Assembly: GCF_900114785.1 (NCBI RefSeq)
Contig: NZ_FOUG01000005.1
Location: forward strand, 248,001-312,000
Origin: Variovorax sp. OV329
Lineage (GTDB): Bacteria; Pseudomonadota; Gammaproteobacteria; Burkholderiales; Burkholderiaceae_C
Length of the DNA: 64,000 nucleotides
Direction: 5' to 3'
Part shown: piece after piece, positions 46,795 to 56,414 of the stretch
Position numbering within the stretch: the first letter of the stretch is position 1
Layout of the letters: each line of letters opens with the position of its first letter
Position numbers and translations under genes: made by a program
Notes under the pieces: generated by a model
Told to the model about the DNA's origin: nothing
Databases searched by the model: none
The model's input: only the letters and a program-made list of their open reading frames with translations

Positions 46795-47358
46795 CTACTT
46801 GCCGTTGGTACCAGCGGGAACCGCGGGGGTAGCGGTGCCGGTCGGGCCGGAGGCGTTCAGGGCCTTGATCACCTTGTCGGTGATGTCGTGCTTGGGATTG
46901 ATGTAGATCGCCTCCTGCAGGATGGCGTCGTACTTCTCGGTCTCGGCCACCTGCTTGACGACGCGGTTGGCGCGTTCGTAGACGGCCTGCAGCTCTTCGT
47001 TCTTGCGGGCGTTGAGGTCTTCCTGGAACTCGCGGCGCTTGCGCTGGAACTCGCGGTCCTGCTCGATGAGCTGGCGCTGGCGCTGGGCGCGCTGGCTGTC
47101 CGCCAGGGTCGGCGCCTCGCGCTCGAAGCGCTCGGATGCCGCCTTGAGCTCCGCGCCCTGCGCCTGAAGATCCTTGTCGCGCTTGCCGAACTCTGCTTCC
47201 AGCTTGGCCTGGGCGGCCTTGGCCGGCAGTGCCTCGCGCAGCACACGGTCCGGATTGACGAAGCCGACGCGAAAGGTTTCCTGTGCCTGCGCCGGCGCTG
47301 CGCCAAGTGCGAAGACCGGCACCAGCAGTGCCGCGGCGACACGAAGCAATTGGTTCAT
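46795..47358 (-). CDS. skp: OmpH/Skp family periplasmic chaperone
   Basis: Skp-type chaperones hold unfolded outer-membrane proteins in the periplasm and hand them to BamA. The 187-residue product has a signal peptide (cleavage after AQA, about residue 27), [13 protein letters not shown], then a long charged coiled-coil region (about 50-150), typical of Skp tentacles. Its ATG overlaps the bamA stop (TAATG). A short Pro/Thr/Gly-rich tail ends it. Confidence 0.95.
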   Translation of the reverse strand: MNQLLRVAAALLVPVFALGAAPAQAQETFRVGFVNPDRVLREALPAKAAQAKLEAEFGKRDKDLQAQGAELKAASERFEREAPTLADSQRAQRQRQLIEQDREFQRKRREFQEDLNARKNEELQAVYERANRVVKQVAETEKYDAILQEAIYINPKHDITDKVIKALNASGPTGTATPAVPAGTNGK

Positions 47359-49748
47359 TAAAACGACGTTCCGATCTGGAATTGGATCCGCTGAATTCTA
47401 TCCTCGGGGATGTTGTTCGCCGGGTCCGCCTTCTGGGACTGGACCGGGATCGCATAGGCCAGGCGAAGCGGGCCCAACGGCGACACCCAGCTGATGCCCA
47501 GGCCCACCGATGAGCGCAACTTCTTCTGCGCTTCCCACTGCGCGTCGTTCAGGTCCGGGGTCCGATCGGCAAACACGTTGCCGATGTCGAAGAAGCCATA
47601 GAGGCGCAGCGTGCGGTCGTTGCCGGCGCCCGGGAACGGCGCATTGATTTCCGCGTTGAAGATGGCCTTCTTCGTGCCGCCCAGCGAGGCCTGCGTGACG
47701 CTGTCGCGCGGGCCCAGCGAGTTCTGCTCGAAGCCCCGGATCGAGCCCAGGCCGCCGGCATAGAAGTTCTTGAAGATCGGGTAGACCTTGTCGCCATAGG
47801 CCCGGCCGTAGCCCACCTCGGCATTCATGGCGAAGGTGTATTGCTTGGACAGCGGGTAGAACTGCTGGATCTGGTAGCTGCCCTTGTAGTACTTCATGTC
47901 GCCACCGGAGCCGATCTCCAGGTTGGCGCGCTGCAGGCGGCCGCGCGTGGGAACCAGGGCACTGTCGCGAGCGTCGCGGGCCCAGCCCACGGTAAGAGGG
48001 ATGCCCCACACGCTGTCGTTGCTGCAGGAGAGGATGAAGCCGTCCGACGTGGTCGGGCAGCCGAAGTAGTCGCGGTAGGCCTGCGGGATCTGCGAGGCGA
48101 TGTTGGTGCCCGGGTCGAAGCTGTAGCGCTCCAGGCCGACGCCGAAGAACACCGTGTCCACTTCGCTGAAAGGCACGCCGAAGCGCAGGGTGCCGCCCTC
48201 GTTGACGAGGCGGTAGTCACCATCTTCCGTGTAGTACGGACGCGTGGTGCGGTAGTACAGGTCGAAGGTGCGCGAGATGCCGTCCTGCGTGAAGTACGGA
48301 TTGGTGCTGGTCAGCTGGATGACCCGGTTGTACTTGCTGGTGTTGACCTGCAGGCCCAGGTAGTTGCCCGAGCCGAACACGTTCTCCTGCGAGATGCCGA
48401 AATTGAACGAGACTTTTTCGGCCGAGGAGTAGCCGGCACCCAGTTGCAGCGCGCCGGTGGGCTTCTCGTTGACCGCCACGGTCAGGTCCACCTGGTCGGG
48501 CGTGCCCGCCACCTCCTGCGTGTCCACGTTGACTTCGGTGAAGTAGCCCAGGCGGTCGACCCGGTCACGCGAAAGCTTGATGCGGTCGCCGTCGTACCAG
48601 GATGCCTCGTACTGGCGGAACTCGCGGCGGATCACTTCGTCGCGGGTGCGGTTGTTGCCGCTCACGCTGATGCGGCGCACGTACACCCGGCGCGCGGGGT
48701 CAGCCTGAAGGGTCAGCGCGACGCGATTGTTGACGCGATCCACCTCGGGCCGGGCCTGCACACGCGCGAAGGCATAGCCGAAGGTGCCGAAGTAGTCGGT
48801 GAAGGCCTTGGTGGTGGCCGTGACCTGCTCGCCGTTGTAGGGCTCGCCCGGCTCGATGGTGACCAGCGACTTGAACTCGTCCTCGCGGCCCAGGAAGTTG
48901 CCTTCCAGCTTGACGCCCGAGACCACGAACTTCTCGCCCTCGGTGACGTTGACCGTCACAGACAGGTCCTGCCGGTCGGGCGAGATCGCCACCTGGGTCG
49001 AGTCGATGCGGAACTCGAGGTAGCCGCGCTGCAGGTAGTAGGAGCGCAGCGTCTCCAGGTCGGCGTTGAGCTTGGAGCGCGAATACTGGTTGGACTTGGT
49101 GTACCAGCTCAGCCAGCCGCCGGTGTCCTGGTCGAACAGGCCCAGCAGGGTCGACTCGCTGAAGGCCTTGTTGCCCACGATCTTGAGCTCGCGGATGCGG
49201 GCAGCATCGCCCTCCGTCACGGTGAAGGTCAGGTTGACGCGGTTGCGCTCGATGGGCGTCACCGTGGTCACCACTTCCGCGTTGTAGAGGCTGCGGCTCA
49301 CGTACTGGCGCTTGAGCTCCTGCTCGGCACGGTCGGCCAGCGCCTTGTCATAGGGACGGCCGTCGGCAAGGCCCACGTCGCGCAGGGCCTTCTTGAGGTT
49401 GTCCTTGTCGAATTCCTTGGTGCCGACGAAGTCCACATCGGCGATGGTGGGCCGTTCTTCGACGATCACGACCACCACGCTGTCGTTCACATCGATGCGC
49501 ACGTCCTTGAACAGGCCCAGGTCGAACAGCGCACGGATGGCGGCCGAGCCGCGCTCGTCGGTGTAGGTATCGCCCACGCGGATCGGCATGGAGGCGAAGA
49601 TGGTGCCTGGCTCGACGCGCTGCAGGCCTTCGACGCGGATGTCGCGGACGGTGAAAGGCTCGACGGCCCAGGCAGCCAGTGTGGAAACCGCGCCGGCAAC
49701 GAGTACGACAATGCTGCGCAGGCGGATGCGGCTGAATTTGTTCTTCAT
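47358..49748 (-). CDS. bamA: Outer membrane protein assembly factor BamA
   Basis: BamA is the outer-membrane Omp85 insertase. The 796-residue product has an N-terminal signal segment (about 10-28), five POTRA domains (about 30-430), and a C-terminal beta barrel with GYGRAYG, the SIRGFEQNSLGPRD loop (family VRGF/IRGF motif) and a terminal FQIGTSF ending in Phe. It lies between rseP and ompH in the conserved order. Confidence 0.97.
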   Translation of the reverse strand: MKNKFSRIRLRSIVVLVAGAVSTLAAWAVEPFTVRDIRVEGLQRVEPGTIFASMPIRVGDTYTDERGSAAIRALFDLGLFKDVRIDVNDSVVVVIVEERPTIADVDFVGTKEFDKDNLKKALRDVGLADGRPYDKALADRAEQELKRQYVSRSLYNAEVVTTVTPIERNRVNLTFTVTEGDAARIRELKIVGNKAFSESTLLGLFDQDTGGWLSWYTKSNQYSRSKLNADLETLRSYYLQRGYLEFRIDSTQVAISPDRQDLSVTVNVTEGEKFVVSGVKLEGNFLGREDEFKSLVTIEPGEPYNGEQVTATTKAFTDYFGTFGYAFARVQARPEVDRVNNRVALTLQADPARRVYVRRISVSGNNRTRDEVIRREFRQYEASWYDGDRIKLSRDRVDRLGYFTEVNVDTQEVAGTPDQVDLTVAVNEKPTGALQLGAGYSSAEKVSFNFGISQENVFGSGNYLGLQVNTSKYNRVIQLTSTNPYFTQDGISRTFDLYYRTTRPYYTEDGDYRLVNEGGTLRFGVPFSEVDTVFFGVGLERYSFDPGTNIASQIPQAYRDYFGCPTTSDGFILSCSNDSVWGIPLTVGWARDARDSALVPTRGRLQRANLEIGSGGDMKYYKGSYQIQQFYPLSKQYTFAMNAEVGYGRAYGDKVYPIFKNFYAGGLGSIRGFEQNSLGPRDSVTQASLGGTKKAIFNAEINAPFPGAGNDRTLRLYGFFDIGNVFADRTPDLNDAQWEAQKKLRSSVGLGISWVSPLGPLRLAYAIPVQSQKADPANNIPEDRIQRIQFQIGTSF

Positions 49749-49784
49749 TAGAGATTGGGCCGGCGCGTCGCGGCCGAGCGAAAG

Positions 49785-51155
49785 TTAACCAAAGAGCCGA
49801 GTCACGTCGTTGAAGAGCGCGATGGACATCATGATCAGCAGCAGTGCAACGCCACCGCGCTGCAACCGCTCCATCCAGGCGTCGGACACGCTCTTGCCGG
49901 TGAGGCCCTCCCAAAGATAATACATCAGGTGCCCTCCATCGAGGACGGGCAGCGGCATCAGATTCAGCACCCCGAGGCTCACGCTGATCAGGGCCAGGAA
50001 GGTCAGGTACTGGGTCAGGCCTAGGCTGGCCGACTTGCCGGCGTAGTCCGCGATCGTCAGCGGGCCGCTCAGGTTCTTGAGCGAGGCCTCGCCGATGATC
50101 ATCTTGCCCATCATGCGAACGGTGAGCGCCGACACCTCCCAGGTGCGGACCACGCCCATCCAGATGCCGTCCAGCGGGCCCTGGCGCACCGTCACCATCT
50201 CGGGCAGCGCGCCCACGTAGGCGCCGATGCGCCCCACCTTGCCGGAGCCTTCGGCCCGCACTTCGGGTGCGACCGGCAGGTCGATCACCTGGGCGCCGCG
50301 CTGCACACGCCAGCCCTGCTCGCGCGGCTGGTCGCCGTCGACCGAGGCACGGATCAGCTCGCGCAACTGCTGGCCGTCGACGATGGGCGTGCTCCCCACC
50401 GACAGGACGAGGTCGCCCTTTTGCAGGCCGGCGCGCTGCGCCGCACCGCCGGGCATCACTTCGCCGATCTCCGGCCGGGTCAAGGGCGTGACGATGCCGA
50501 TGCGCCTGAACATCTGGGCGTCCGCGTCCTTGGCCTCCACCTGGCTGAGCGGCAGCACCACGGTCTGAACACGCCCTCGCCCGTCGGCATCGGTCTCCAG
50601 CGAGAGGTCGCGGCGCTCGAGCGCGCCGCGGGTGATGCGCCAGCGCAGGTCCTCGAAGGACTGCACGGGCTCCAGTTCGCCATCGAAACCGGCCCGCAGC
50701 ACGTGCTCGCCGCCGCGAAGCCCGGCCTGCTCCGCCAGCGAGGCGGCCACGGGACGGGCCAGCCGCGCCACCGGTTCGTCCACGCCGATCCAGTTCACCG
50801 CGGCATAGAGCGCCACGGCCAGCACCAGGTTCGCCAGCGGGCCGGCGGCCACGATGGCCACGCGCGAACGCAGGGGCTGGGTATTGAAGGCGCGGTGGCG
50901 CTCGGCCGCGTCCACCGGGGCCTCGCGCTCGTCGAGCATGCGGACGTAGCCGCCCAGCGGGAAGGCGCCGATCACGAATTCGGTGTCCTGCCCCGGGTGC
51001 TGGCGCTTGGGCTTCCAGCGGTAGAGAGTGTGGCCGAAGCCCACGGAGAAGCGCAGCACCTTCACGCCGCAGGCCACGGCGACGCGGTAGTGCCCCCACT
51101 CGTGCACCGCGATCAGGATGGCCAGGGCAACGATGAAGGCGACGACGGTGAGCAT
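49785..51155 (-). CDS. rseP: Site-2 protease RseP
   Basis: RseP cleaves the anti-sigma factor RseA within the membrane to activate the envelope stress sigma factor. The 456-residue product has the zinc motif HEWGH at residues 18-22 in the first membrane helix, two PDZ-like domains in the middle (about 130-310), and the later NLMPLPVLDGGHL helix. I chose the ATG at 51155; the open frame extends 21 codons further. It lies between dxr and bamA. Confidence 0.96.
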   Translation of the reverse strand: MLTVVAFIVALAILIAVHEWGHYRVAVACGVKVLRFSVGFGHTLYRWKPKRQHPGQDTEFVIGAFPLGGYVRMLDEREAPVDAAERHRAFNTQPLRSRVAIVAAGPLANLVLAVALYAAVNWIGVDEPVARLARPVAASLAEQAGLRGGEHVLRAGFDGELEPVQSFEDLRWRITRGALERRDLSLETDADGRGRVQTVVLPLSQVEAKDADAQMFRRIGIVTPLTRPEIGEVMPGGAAQRAGLQKGDLVLSVGSTPIVDGQQLRELIRASVDGDQPREQGWRVQRGAQVIDLPVAPEVRAEGSGKVGRIGAYVGALPEMVTVRQGPLDGIWMGVVRTWEVSALTVRMMGKMIIGEASLKNLSGPLTIADYAGKSASLGLTQYLTFLALISVSLGVLNLMPLPVLDGGHLMYYLWEGLTGKSVSDAWMERLQRGGVALLLIMMSIALFNDVTRLFG

Positions 51156-51180
51156 GGCGGCAGCTTGGAAGGGTTGCGCT

Positions 51181-52371
51181 TCAGGCCGCCAGACGCAGCG
51201 CGGCCGCGCGGGCCGCACGGCGCGCGCTGGCGTCCAGGTCCAGCAGGTCGGCCAGCGATGCCGGCTTGGAGGGCAGCACCGCCTGCAAAGTTTCCAGGTT
51301 CACCGCATGAATGCGGTCGAAACGCAGCCGGCCGTCCAGGAAGGACTCGACGGCGATCTCGTTGGCGGCGTTCAGCACGGCGGTGGTGCCGGGCGCGGCG
51401 CGCAAGGCCTGCCAGGCCAGGTCCAGGCCCGGGAAACGCTGCGCGTCGGGCGCCTCGAAGGTGAGCGCCGAGAGGCTGCGGAAGTCCAGGCGCGTGGCGC
51501 CGCTTTCCAGCCGCTCGGGCCAGGCCAGGCCGCAGGCGATGGGCACCCGCATGTCGGGCGTGCCCATCTGGGCGATCACCGAGGCGTCGGTGAACTGCAC
51601 CATCGAGTGGATCACGCTCTGCGGATGGATCACCACCTCGATCTGCTCGGGCGTCACGCCGAACAGGTAGCGCGCCTCGATCACCTCCAGCGCCTTGTTC
51701 ATCATGGTGGCCGAGTCGACCGAGATCTTGCGGCCCATGACCCAGTTGGGATGGGCGCAGGCCTGGTCCGGCGTGACGTCCCGCAGGCTCTGCGGGTCCC
51801 GCGTGCGGAACGGCCCGCCCGAGGCGGTAAGGATGATCTTGTCGATGCGCCGCGGCCAGGTGGCCGGGTCTTCGGGCAGCGACTGGAAGATGGCCGAATG
51901 CTCGCTGTCGATGGGCAGCAGCGAGGCACCGCCTTCGCGCACCGCCGACATGAACAGCTCGCCACCCACCACCAGGGCCTCCTTGTTGGCCAGCAGCAAG
52001 CGCTTGCCGGCGCGCGCCGCGGCCAGGCAGGGCGAGAGGCCGGCGGCGCCGACGATGGCGGCCATGACCGCATCGACCTCCTCGTGGTCGGCGATGCGTT
52101 CCAGCGCATCGGGCGAACGCAGCACCTCGGTGCCGATGTCGTTGGCGCGCAGCTTGTCGGCCAGTTCCGCGGCATGCGGGGCGCTGGCCATCACCGCGTA
52201 GCGCGGCTTGAAGCGGTGGCACTGCGCTAGCAGTTCGTCCACGCGGGTGGCGGCCGAGAGCGCGAAAACCTCGAAATGCTCGGGGTGGCGCGCGATCACG
52301 TCGAGCGTGCTGACGCCCACCGAGCCAGTGGCGCCCAGCACCGTGACGCGCTTTTTGGGAAGGGGGTTCAC
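51181..52371 (-). CDS. dxr: 1-deoxy-D-xylulose 5-phosphate reductoisomerase
   Basis: Dxr makes 2-C-methyl-erythritol 4-phosphate, the committed step of the non-mevalonate isoprenoid pathway that supplies undecaprenyl phosphate. From the GTG at 52371 there are 396 residues, with GATGSVGVSTLDV (NADPH binding), LLLANKEALVVGG, PIDSEHSAIFQ and the substrate loop SGGPFRTRDP and PNWVMGRKISVDSATMMNK. The start overlaps the cdsA stop by 4 bp. The long frame running upstream inside cdsA is not coding. Confidence 0.96.
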   Translation of the reverse strand: MNPLPKKRVTVLGATGSVGVSTLDVIARHPEHFEVFALSAATRVDELLAQCHRFKPRYAVMASAPHAAELADKLRANDIGTEVLRSPDALERIADHEEVDAVMAAIVGAAGLSPCLAAARAGKRLLLANKEALVVGGELFMSAVREGGASLLPIDSEHSAIFQSLPEDPATWPRRIDKIILTASGGPFRTRDPQSLRDVTPDQACAHPNWVMGRKISVDSATMMNKALEVIEARYLFGVTPEQIEVVIHPQSVIHSMVQFTDASVIAQMGTPDMRVPIACGLAWPERLESGATRLDFRSLSALTFEAPDAQRFPGLDLAWQALRAAPGTTAVLNAANEIAVESFLDGRLRFDRIHAVNLETLQAVLPSKPASLADLLDLDASARRAARAAALRLAA

Positions 52372-53213
52372 AGGAAGGCCAGCATCATCGCAAGCGGCAG
52401 GGTTGGCAACAGTGCATCCACCCGGTCCAGCACGCCGCCGTGGCCGGGCAGCAGGTTGCTGCTGTCCTTGGCACCGGCGCTGCGCTTGACGAGCGATTCG
52501 ATCAGATCGCCCACCACGCTCATCATCGAAAGAAAGACCACGCCCAGGGGCAGTTGCCACCAGCCGCGCTCCGCAAGGCGGGTGTAGAGGCTGGCCACCT
52601 GGGCACGCGTCGAATCGTCGGCCCAGACCCAGGCTAGCGCCAGCACCAGCACGCCGACCACGCCGCCCCACACGCCCTCCCAGCTCTTGCCGGGACTGAT
52701 GGACGGGGCCAGCTTGCCCTTGGTGAAGCGCAAACCGAAGGCACGGCCCGCGAAATAGGCGAACACGTCGGCCACCCAGACCAGCACCAGCACCGACAGC
52801 AGGAAATTGATGCCCACGATGCGCGCCTGCACGACGGCCAGCCAGGCCACCCACAGTGCGAGCAGACCGCCCACCAGCCGCAGCCCTCGCGGGACCGTAG
52901 GCCAGCCGGCCACGCCCGCGCGCAGCAGCAGGCCGCCGCCCAGCACCCAGCAGGCGCCGGCGACGATCCAGACCAGCGGTAGGCGCTGCTCCAGCAGCCC
53001 GAGCCACCACGACAGTGCGCAAAGCGCGACCGCCTCCACGCCCAGGAAGATCGAGACCCCCGGGCTGCAGCCATTGAGCCGGCCCCACTCCCACGCGCCG
53101 GCGCCGATCATCGCCAGCATCACGAGGGCAAAGGGCACATGGGACGGATAGAAGAGCGCGGGCAGCAGGATGGCCAGCAGGATGACGGCCGTGATGATGC
53201 GTTGCTTGAGCAT
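52368..53213 (-). CDS. cdsA: Phosphatidate cytidylyltransferase
   Basis: CdsA makes CDP-diacylglycerol, precursor of all phospholipids including the cardiolipin made by the cls product in this window. The 281-residue integral membrane protein has about eight helices and the signature SPGKSWEG...GDLIESLVKRSAGAKDSSNLLPGHGGVLDRVD near its C-terminus with the metal-binding Asp residues. The ATG at 53213 lies 7 bp after the uppS stop. Confidence 0.95.
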   Translation of the reverse strand: MLKQRIITAVILLAILLPALFYPSHVPFALVMLAMIGAGAWEWGRLNGCSPGVSIFLGVEAVALCALSWWLGLLEQRLPLVWIVAGACWVLGGGLLLRAGVAGWPTVPRGLRLVGGLLALWVAWLAVVQARIVGINFLLSVLVLVWVADVFAYFAGRAFGLRFTKGKLAPSISPGKSWEGVWGGVVGVLVLALAWVWADDSTRAQVASLYTRLAERGWWQLPLGVVFLSMMSVVGDLIESLVKRSAGAKDSSNLLPGHGGVLDRVDALLPTLPLAMMLAFL

Positions 53214-53220
53214 GCGGGAG

Positions 53221-53958
53221 TCAGGCTGCTTCCTGCGCGCGGGCGCCGGGCGGCGCGAGTTGCGCCGAAGTCTTGCCGAAGCGGCGCTCGCGGCCATGGA
53301 AGGCGGCGATGGCCTCGTCGAGTGCGGCCTCGTCGAATTCGGGCCACAGGCGGTCGCTGAAGAAGAGTTCCGAGTAGGCGCTCTGCCACAGCAGGAAGTT
53401 GGACAGCCGCTGCTCCCCGCCTGTGCGGATGAACAGGTCGGGATCGGGCACGTGGGCCAGCGCCAGCGCCCGGTTCAGGCTTTCTTCGGTGATGGGCTCG
53501 CCCTTCAGGGCCAGTTGCTGCGCCGCATGAGCGATGTCCCAGCGGCCGCCGTAGTTGAAGCAGACGTTGAGCACCAGCTTCGTGTTGTGCGCGGTGGCCT
53601 GCTCGGCCTTGGCGATGCCGTTGGCGATCTTCTCCGACAGCCCGCCGCGCGCGCCGACGAAGTGCAGGCGCACGCCGTCCTCGAGCAGGCGCGGAACTTC
53701 CCGGCCCAGCGCCATCACCATCAGTTCCATGAGCCCCGAGACTTCGTCGGCCGGGCGGTTCCAGTTCTCGGAGGAGAAGGCGAAGACCGTCAGCACGCCC
53801 ACGCCACGTGCGGCGCAGGCCTTGACGCAGCGGCGCAGCGACTCCACGCCCTGCTTGTGCCCGGCGACGCGCGGCAGGAAGCGCCGGGTCGCCCAGCGGC
53901 CGTTGCCGTCCATGACGACGGCGATGTGGTGGGGGATTGCGCCGCTCGGTCTGCTCAT
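53221..53958 (-). CDS. uppS: Undecaprenyl diphosphate synthase
   Basis: UppS makes the C55 lipid carrier for peptidoglycan and O-antigen. The 245-residue cis-prenyltransferase shows VVMDGNGRWA with the catalytic Asp near residue 17, GHKQGVES, and TGGEQRLSNFLLWQSAYSEL, all conserved. The start lacks a strong ribosome site. It is 8 bp after frr. Confidence 0.96.
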   Translation of the reverse strand: MSRPSGAIPHHIAVVMDGNGRWATRRFLPRVAGHKQGVESLRRCVKACAARGVGVLTVFAFSSENWNRPADEVSGLMELMVMALGREVPRLLEDGVRLHFVGARGGLSEKIANGIAKAEQATAHNTKLVLNVCFNYGGRWDIAHAAQQLALKGEPITEESLNRALALAHVPDPDLFIRTGGEQRLSNFLLWQSAYSELFFSDRLWPEFDEAALDEAIAAFHGRERRFGKTSAQLAPPGARAQEAA

Positions 53959-53966
53959 GGGAGGGC

Positions 53967-54530
53967 CTAGACGGCCATGATCTCCGCCTCCTTGGCCGCG
54001 ACCATCTTGTCGATCTCGGCGATGTGGCGGTCGGTCGTCTTCTGGATCTCGCCTTCGGCGCGCTTCTGGTCGTCTTCGGAAGCCAGCTTGTCCTTGACCA
54101 GCTTCTTGACCGCCTCGTTGGCGTCGCGGCGCAGGTTGCGGGTGGCGATCTTGGCGTTCTCGCCTTCGGTGCGCACCAGCTTGGTCATTTCCTTGCGGCG
54201 CTCTTCGCTCATGGGCGGCATCGGCACGCGGATCAGGTCACCCATCGAGGCGGGGTTCAGCCCCAGGTCGCTTTCGCGGATCGCCTTCTCGATCTTGGCG
54301 CCCATGCCCTTTTCCCAAGGCTGCACGCTGATCGTGCGCGAGTCGAGCAGCGACACGTTGGCCACCTGGCTCAGCGGAACCGAAGAGCCGTAGTAGTCGA
54401 CATGGATGGTGTCCAGCAGGGCCGGGTTGGCGCGGCCGGTGCGGATCTTGGTCAAATTGTTCTGGAACGCAGCCAGCGACTGATTCATCTTGGCGTCGGT
54501 CGTGCTGCGGATCTCGGCGATAGTGGTCAT
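53967..54530 (-). CDS. frr: Ribosome recycling factor
   Basis: RRF splits the post-termination ribosome with EF-G. The 187 residues have the conserved long helices, [19 protein letters not shown], and the C-terminal [29 protein letters not shown]. It lies between pyrH (63 bp) and uppS. Confidence 0.97.
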   Translation of the reverse strand: MTTIAEIRSTTDAKMNQSLAAFQNNLTKIRTGRANPALLDTIHVDYYGSSVPLSQVANVSLLDSRTISVQPWEKGMGAKIEKAIRESDLGLNPASMGDLIRVPMPPMSEERRKEMTKLVRTEGENAKIATRNLRRDANEAVKKLVKDKLASEDDQKRAEGEIQKTTDRHIAEIDKMVAAKEAEIMAV

Positions 54531-54593
54531 TTCTTCGGTTCCTGGAAGACGGCAGCCGCGCCGCCATCCGGGCAGCGCGCGTACGTCATTTTG

Positions 54594-55316
54594 TCAGGCA
54601 TGCACGAGCGTGCCTTCGTCCTCGCCCATCACGACGCGGCGCAGCGCGCCGTTCTTGAGGATCGAAAACACCTTGATCGGCAGCTTCTGGTCGCGGCACA
54701 GCGCGAAGGCGGTGGCATCCATGATGCCCAGGTTCTTGGCGATGGCCTCGTCGAAGCTCAGCGTCGCATAGCGCGTGGCTTCGGGGTCCTTGTTGGGGTC
54801 CGCGCTGTAGACCCCATCGACCTTGGTGGCCTTGAGGACCAGTTCGGCACCGATCTCGGCGCCGCGCAGGGCGGCCGCGGTGTCGGTCGTGAAGAAGGGA
54901 TTGCCGGTGCCGGCGGCGAACACCACCACCTTGCCCTCTTCGAGGTATTGCAGCGCCTTGGGGCGCACGTAGGGCTCGACGACCTGCTCGATGGCGATGG
55001 CCGACATCACGCGGGCAATGAGGCCCTGCTTGTTCATCGCGTCGGCCAGGGCCAGCGAGTTCATCACCGTGGCCAGCATGCCCATGTAGTCGGCGGTGGC
55101 GCGGTCCATGCCGACCGAGCCGCCGGCCACGCCGCGGAAGATGTTGCCGCCACCGATCACGACGGCCACCTCCACCCCCATGTTCACCACCTCGGCCACC
55201 TCTTCGACCATCCGGACGATGGTCGCGCGGTTGATGCCGAAGGCATCGTCACCCATGAGCGCCTCGCCCGACAGCTTCAACAAGATGCGCTTGTGGGCTG
55301 GGCGGGACTCTGGCAT
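54594..55316 (-). CDS. pyrH: UMP kinase
   Basis: PyrH phosphorylates UMP to UDP, feeding UTP and CTP for nucleotide sugars and CDP-lipids made nearby. The 240-residue product has [23 protein letters not shown] and [16 protein letters not shown] of the amino acid kinase fold. I chose ATG 55316, since AAGGAA lies 6 nt upstream; two earlier in-frame ATGs exist (55322, 55331). It follows tsf after 90 bp containing a strong hairpin. Confidence 0.96.
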   Translation of the reverse strand: MPESRPAHKRILLKLSGEALMGDDAFGINRATIVRMVEEVAEVVNMGVEVAVVIGGGNIFRGVAGGSVGMDRATADYMGMLATVMNSLALADAMNKQGLIARVMSAIAIEQVVEPYVRPKALQYLEEGKVVVFAAGTGNPFFTTDTAAALRGAEIGAELVLKATKVDGVYSADPNKDPEATRYATLSFDEAIAKNLGIMDATAFALCRDQKLPIKVFSILKNGALRRVVMGEDEGTLVHA

Positions 55317-55365
55317 GGGCATTTCCTTCAATGTGGCGGGCGGAGTGTAAGGGGCGGGGATGATG

Positions 55366-55393
55366 CTGTCGCGGCAACATCATGCCGCGACAG
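55366..55393. other. Strong hairpin between tsf and pyrH
   Basis: A perfect 10-bp inverted repeat CTGTCGCGGC/GCCGCGACAG with 8-nt loop lies 13 bp after the tsf stop and 49 bp before the pyrH start. There is no T-run on either side, so it is not a classic intrinsic terminator. It may be a processing, pausing or RNA-stabilising element. Confidence 0.6.
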
Positions 55394-55406
55394 GCTCAGG
55401 GTCGGA

Positions 55407-56330
55407 TCAGGCCTGGCCCTTGGCGGCAGCCACCTGGGCAGCCACTTCGGCAGCGAAGTCGTCGACCTTCTTCTCGATGCCTTCGCCCACGATGAACATC
55501 GTGAAACCCTTGACCTGGGTGTTGGCGCCCTTGAGCATCGCCTCGACGGTCTGCTTGTCGTTCTTCACGAAGGCCTGGTTGTACAGGGACACTTCCTTCA
55601 GGAACTTCTGCACGGCGCCTTCGACGCGCTTGGTCACGATCTCGGCCGACTGCGCCGGCTTGCCAGCGGCTTCGGCGGTCTTGCGGTCTTCCTCTGCCTT
55701 GCCGGCGGCCACAGCGCGCTCCTTCTCGATCAGCTCGTTCGAGACGTCGGCGGTGGACAGCGCCACGGGCTTCATGGCGGCGATGTGCATGGCCACGTCC
55801 TTGGCAGCCACGTCGTCACCTTCGTACTCGACCAGCACGCCGATGCGGGTGCCGTGCAGGTAGGAAGCCAGCTTGGCGCCGGAAGCGAAGCGCTTGAAGC
55901 GGCGGAAGGTCATGTTCTCGCCGATCTTGCCGATCAGGCCCTTGCGAACGTCTTCCAGCGTGGGGCCGAAGCCGTCCTGCTCGTAGGGCAGGGCGCCCAG
56001 GGCAGCGATGTCGGCCGGGTTGCTCTTGGCGACCAGTTCAGCAGCCTTGTTGGCGAAGAACAGGAAGCTGTCGTTCTTGCTGACGAAGTCGGTTTCGCAG
56101 TTGATTTCGATCAGGCCGCCGGTGGTGCCGTCGACATAGGCCGCCACCACACCTTCGGCGGTGATGCGCGAGGATGCCTTGCCCGCCTTGTTGCCCAGCT
56201 TGATGCGCAGCAGCTCTTCGGCCTTTTCCATGTTGCCTTCGGCCTCGGTCAGCGCCTTCTTGCACTCCATCATCGGCGCGTCGGTCTTGGCGCGAAGTTC
56301 GCCAACCATGCTTGCGGTGATTGCTGCCAT
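55407..56330 (-). CDS. tsf: Translation elongation factor Ts
   Basis: EF-Ts recharges EF-Tu with GTP. The 307-residue product begins with the UBA-like domain and [20 protein letters not shown], and contains [13 protein letters not shown], the dimer contact region typical of EF-Ts. The usual Gly in the TGAGMM segment is Pro here, a mild variation. It follows rpsB, separated by a terminator-like hairpin. Confidence 0.97.
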   Translation of the reverse strand: MAAITASMVGELRAKTDAPMMECKKALTEAEGNMEKAEELLRIKLGNKAGKASSRITAEGVVAAYVDGTTGGLIEINCETDFVSKNDSFLFFANKAAELVAKSNPADIAALGALPYEQDGFGPTLEDVRKGLIGKIGENMTFRRFKRFASGAKLASYLHGTRIGVLVEYEGDDVAAKDVAMHIAAMKPVALSTADVSNELIEKERAVAAGKAEEDRKTAEAAGKPAQSAEIVTKRVEGAVQKFLKEVSLYNQAFVKNDKQTVEAMLKGANTQVKGFTMFIVGEGIEKKVDDFAAEVAAQVAAAKGQA

Positions 56331-56365
56331 ATCTAGATCTCCGTACTCGGTTCAGTATTCAGGTT

Positions 56366-56391
56366 AAAAAAAAGGGGCAACAAAGCCCCTT
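56366..56391 (-). terminator. Terminator or attenuator between rpsB and tsf
   Basis: On the minus strand AAGGGGC pairs with GCCCCTT across a 6-nt loop and is followed by an eight-T run counted from the last stem bases. It lies 23 bp past the rpsB stop and 35 bp before the tsf start, so part of the transcripts would stop after rpsB. Confidence 0.8.
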
Positions 56392-56414
56392 CTTCAGGCT
56401 CCAGGGGGAGCAAA

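Noticed and set aside
53937..56336. Long plus-strand open frame opposite frr, pyrH and tsf
   Set aside because: It spans three well-recognised minus-strand genes and their gaps; no plausible domain.
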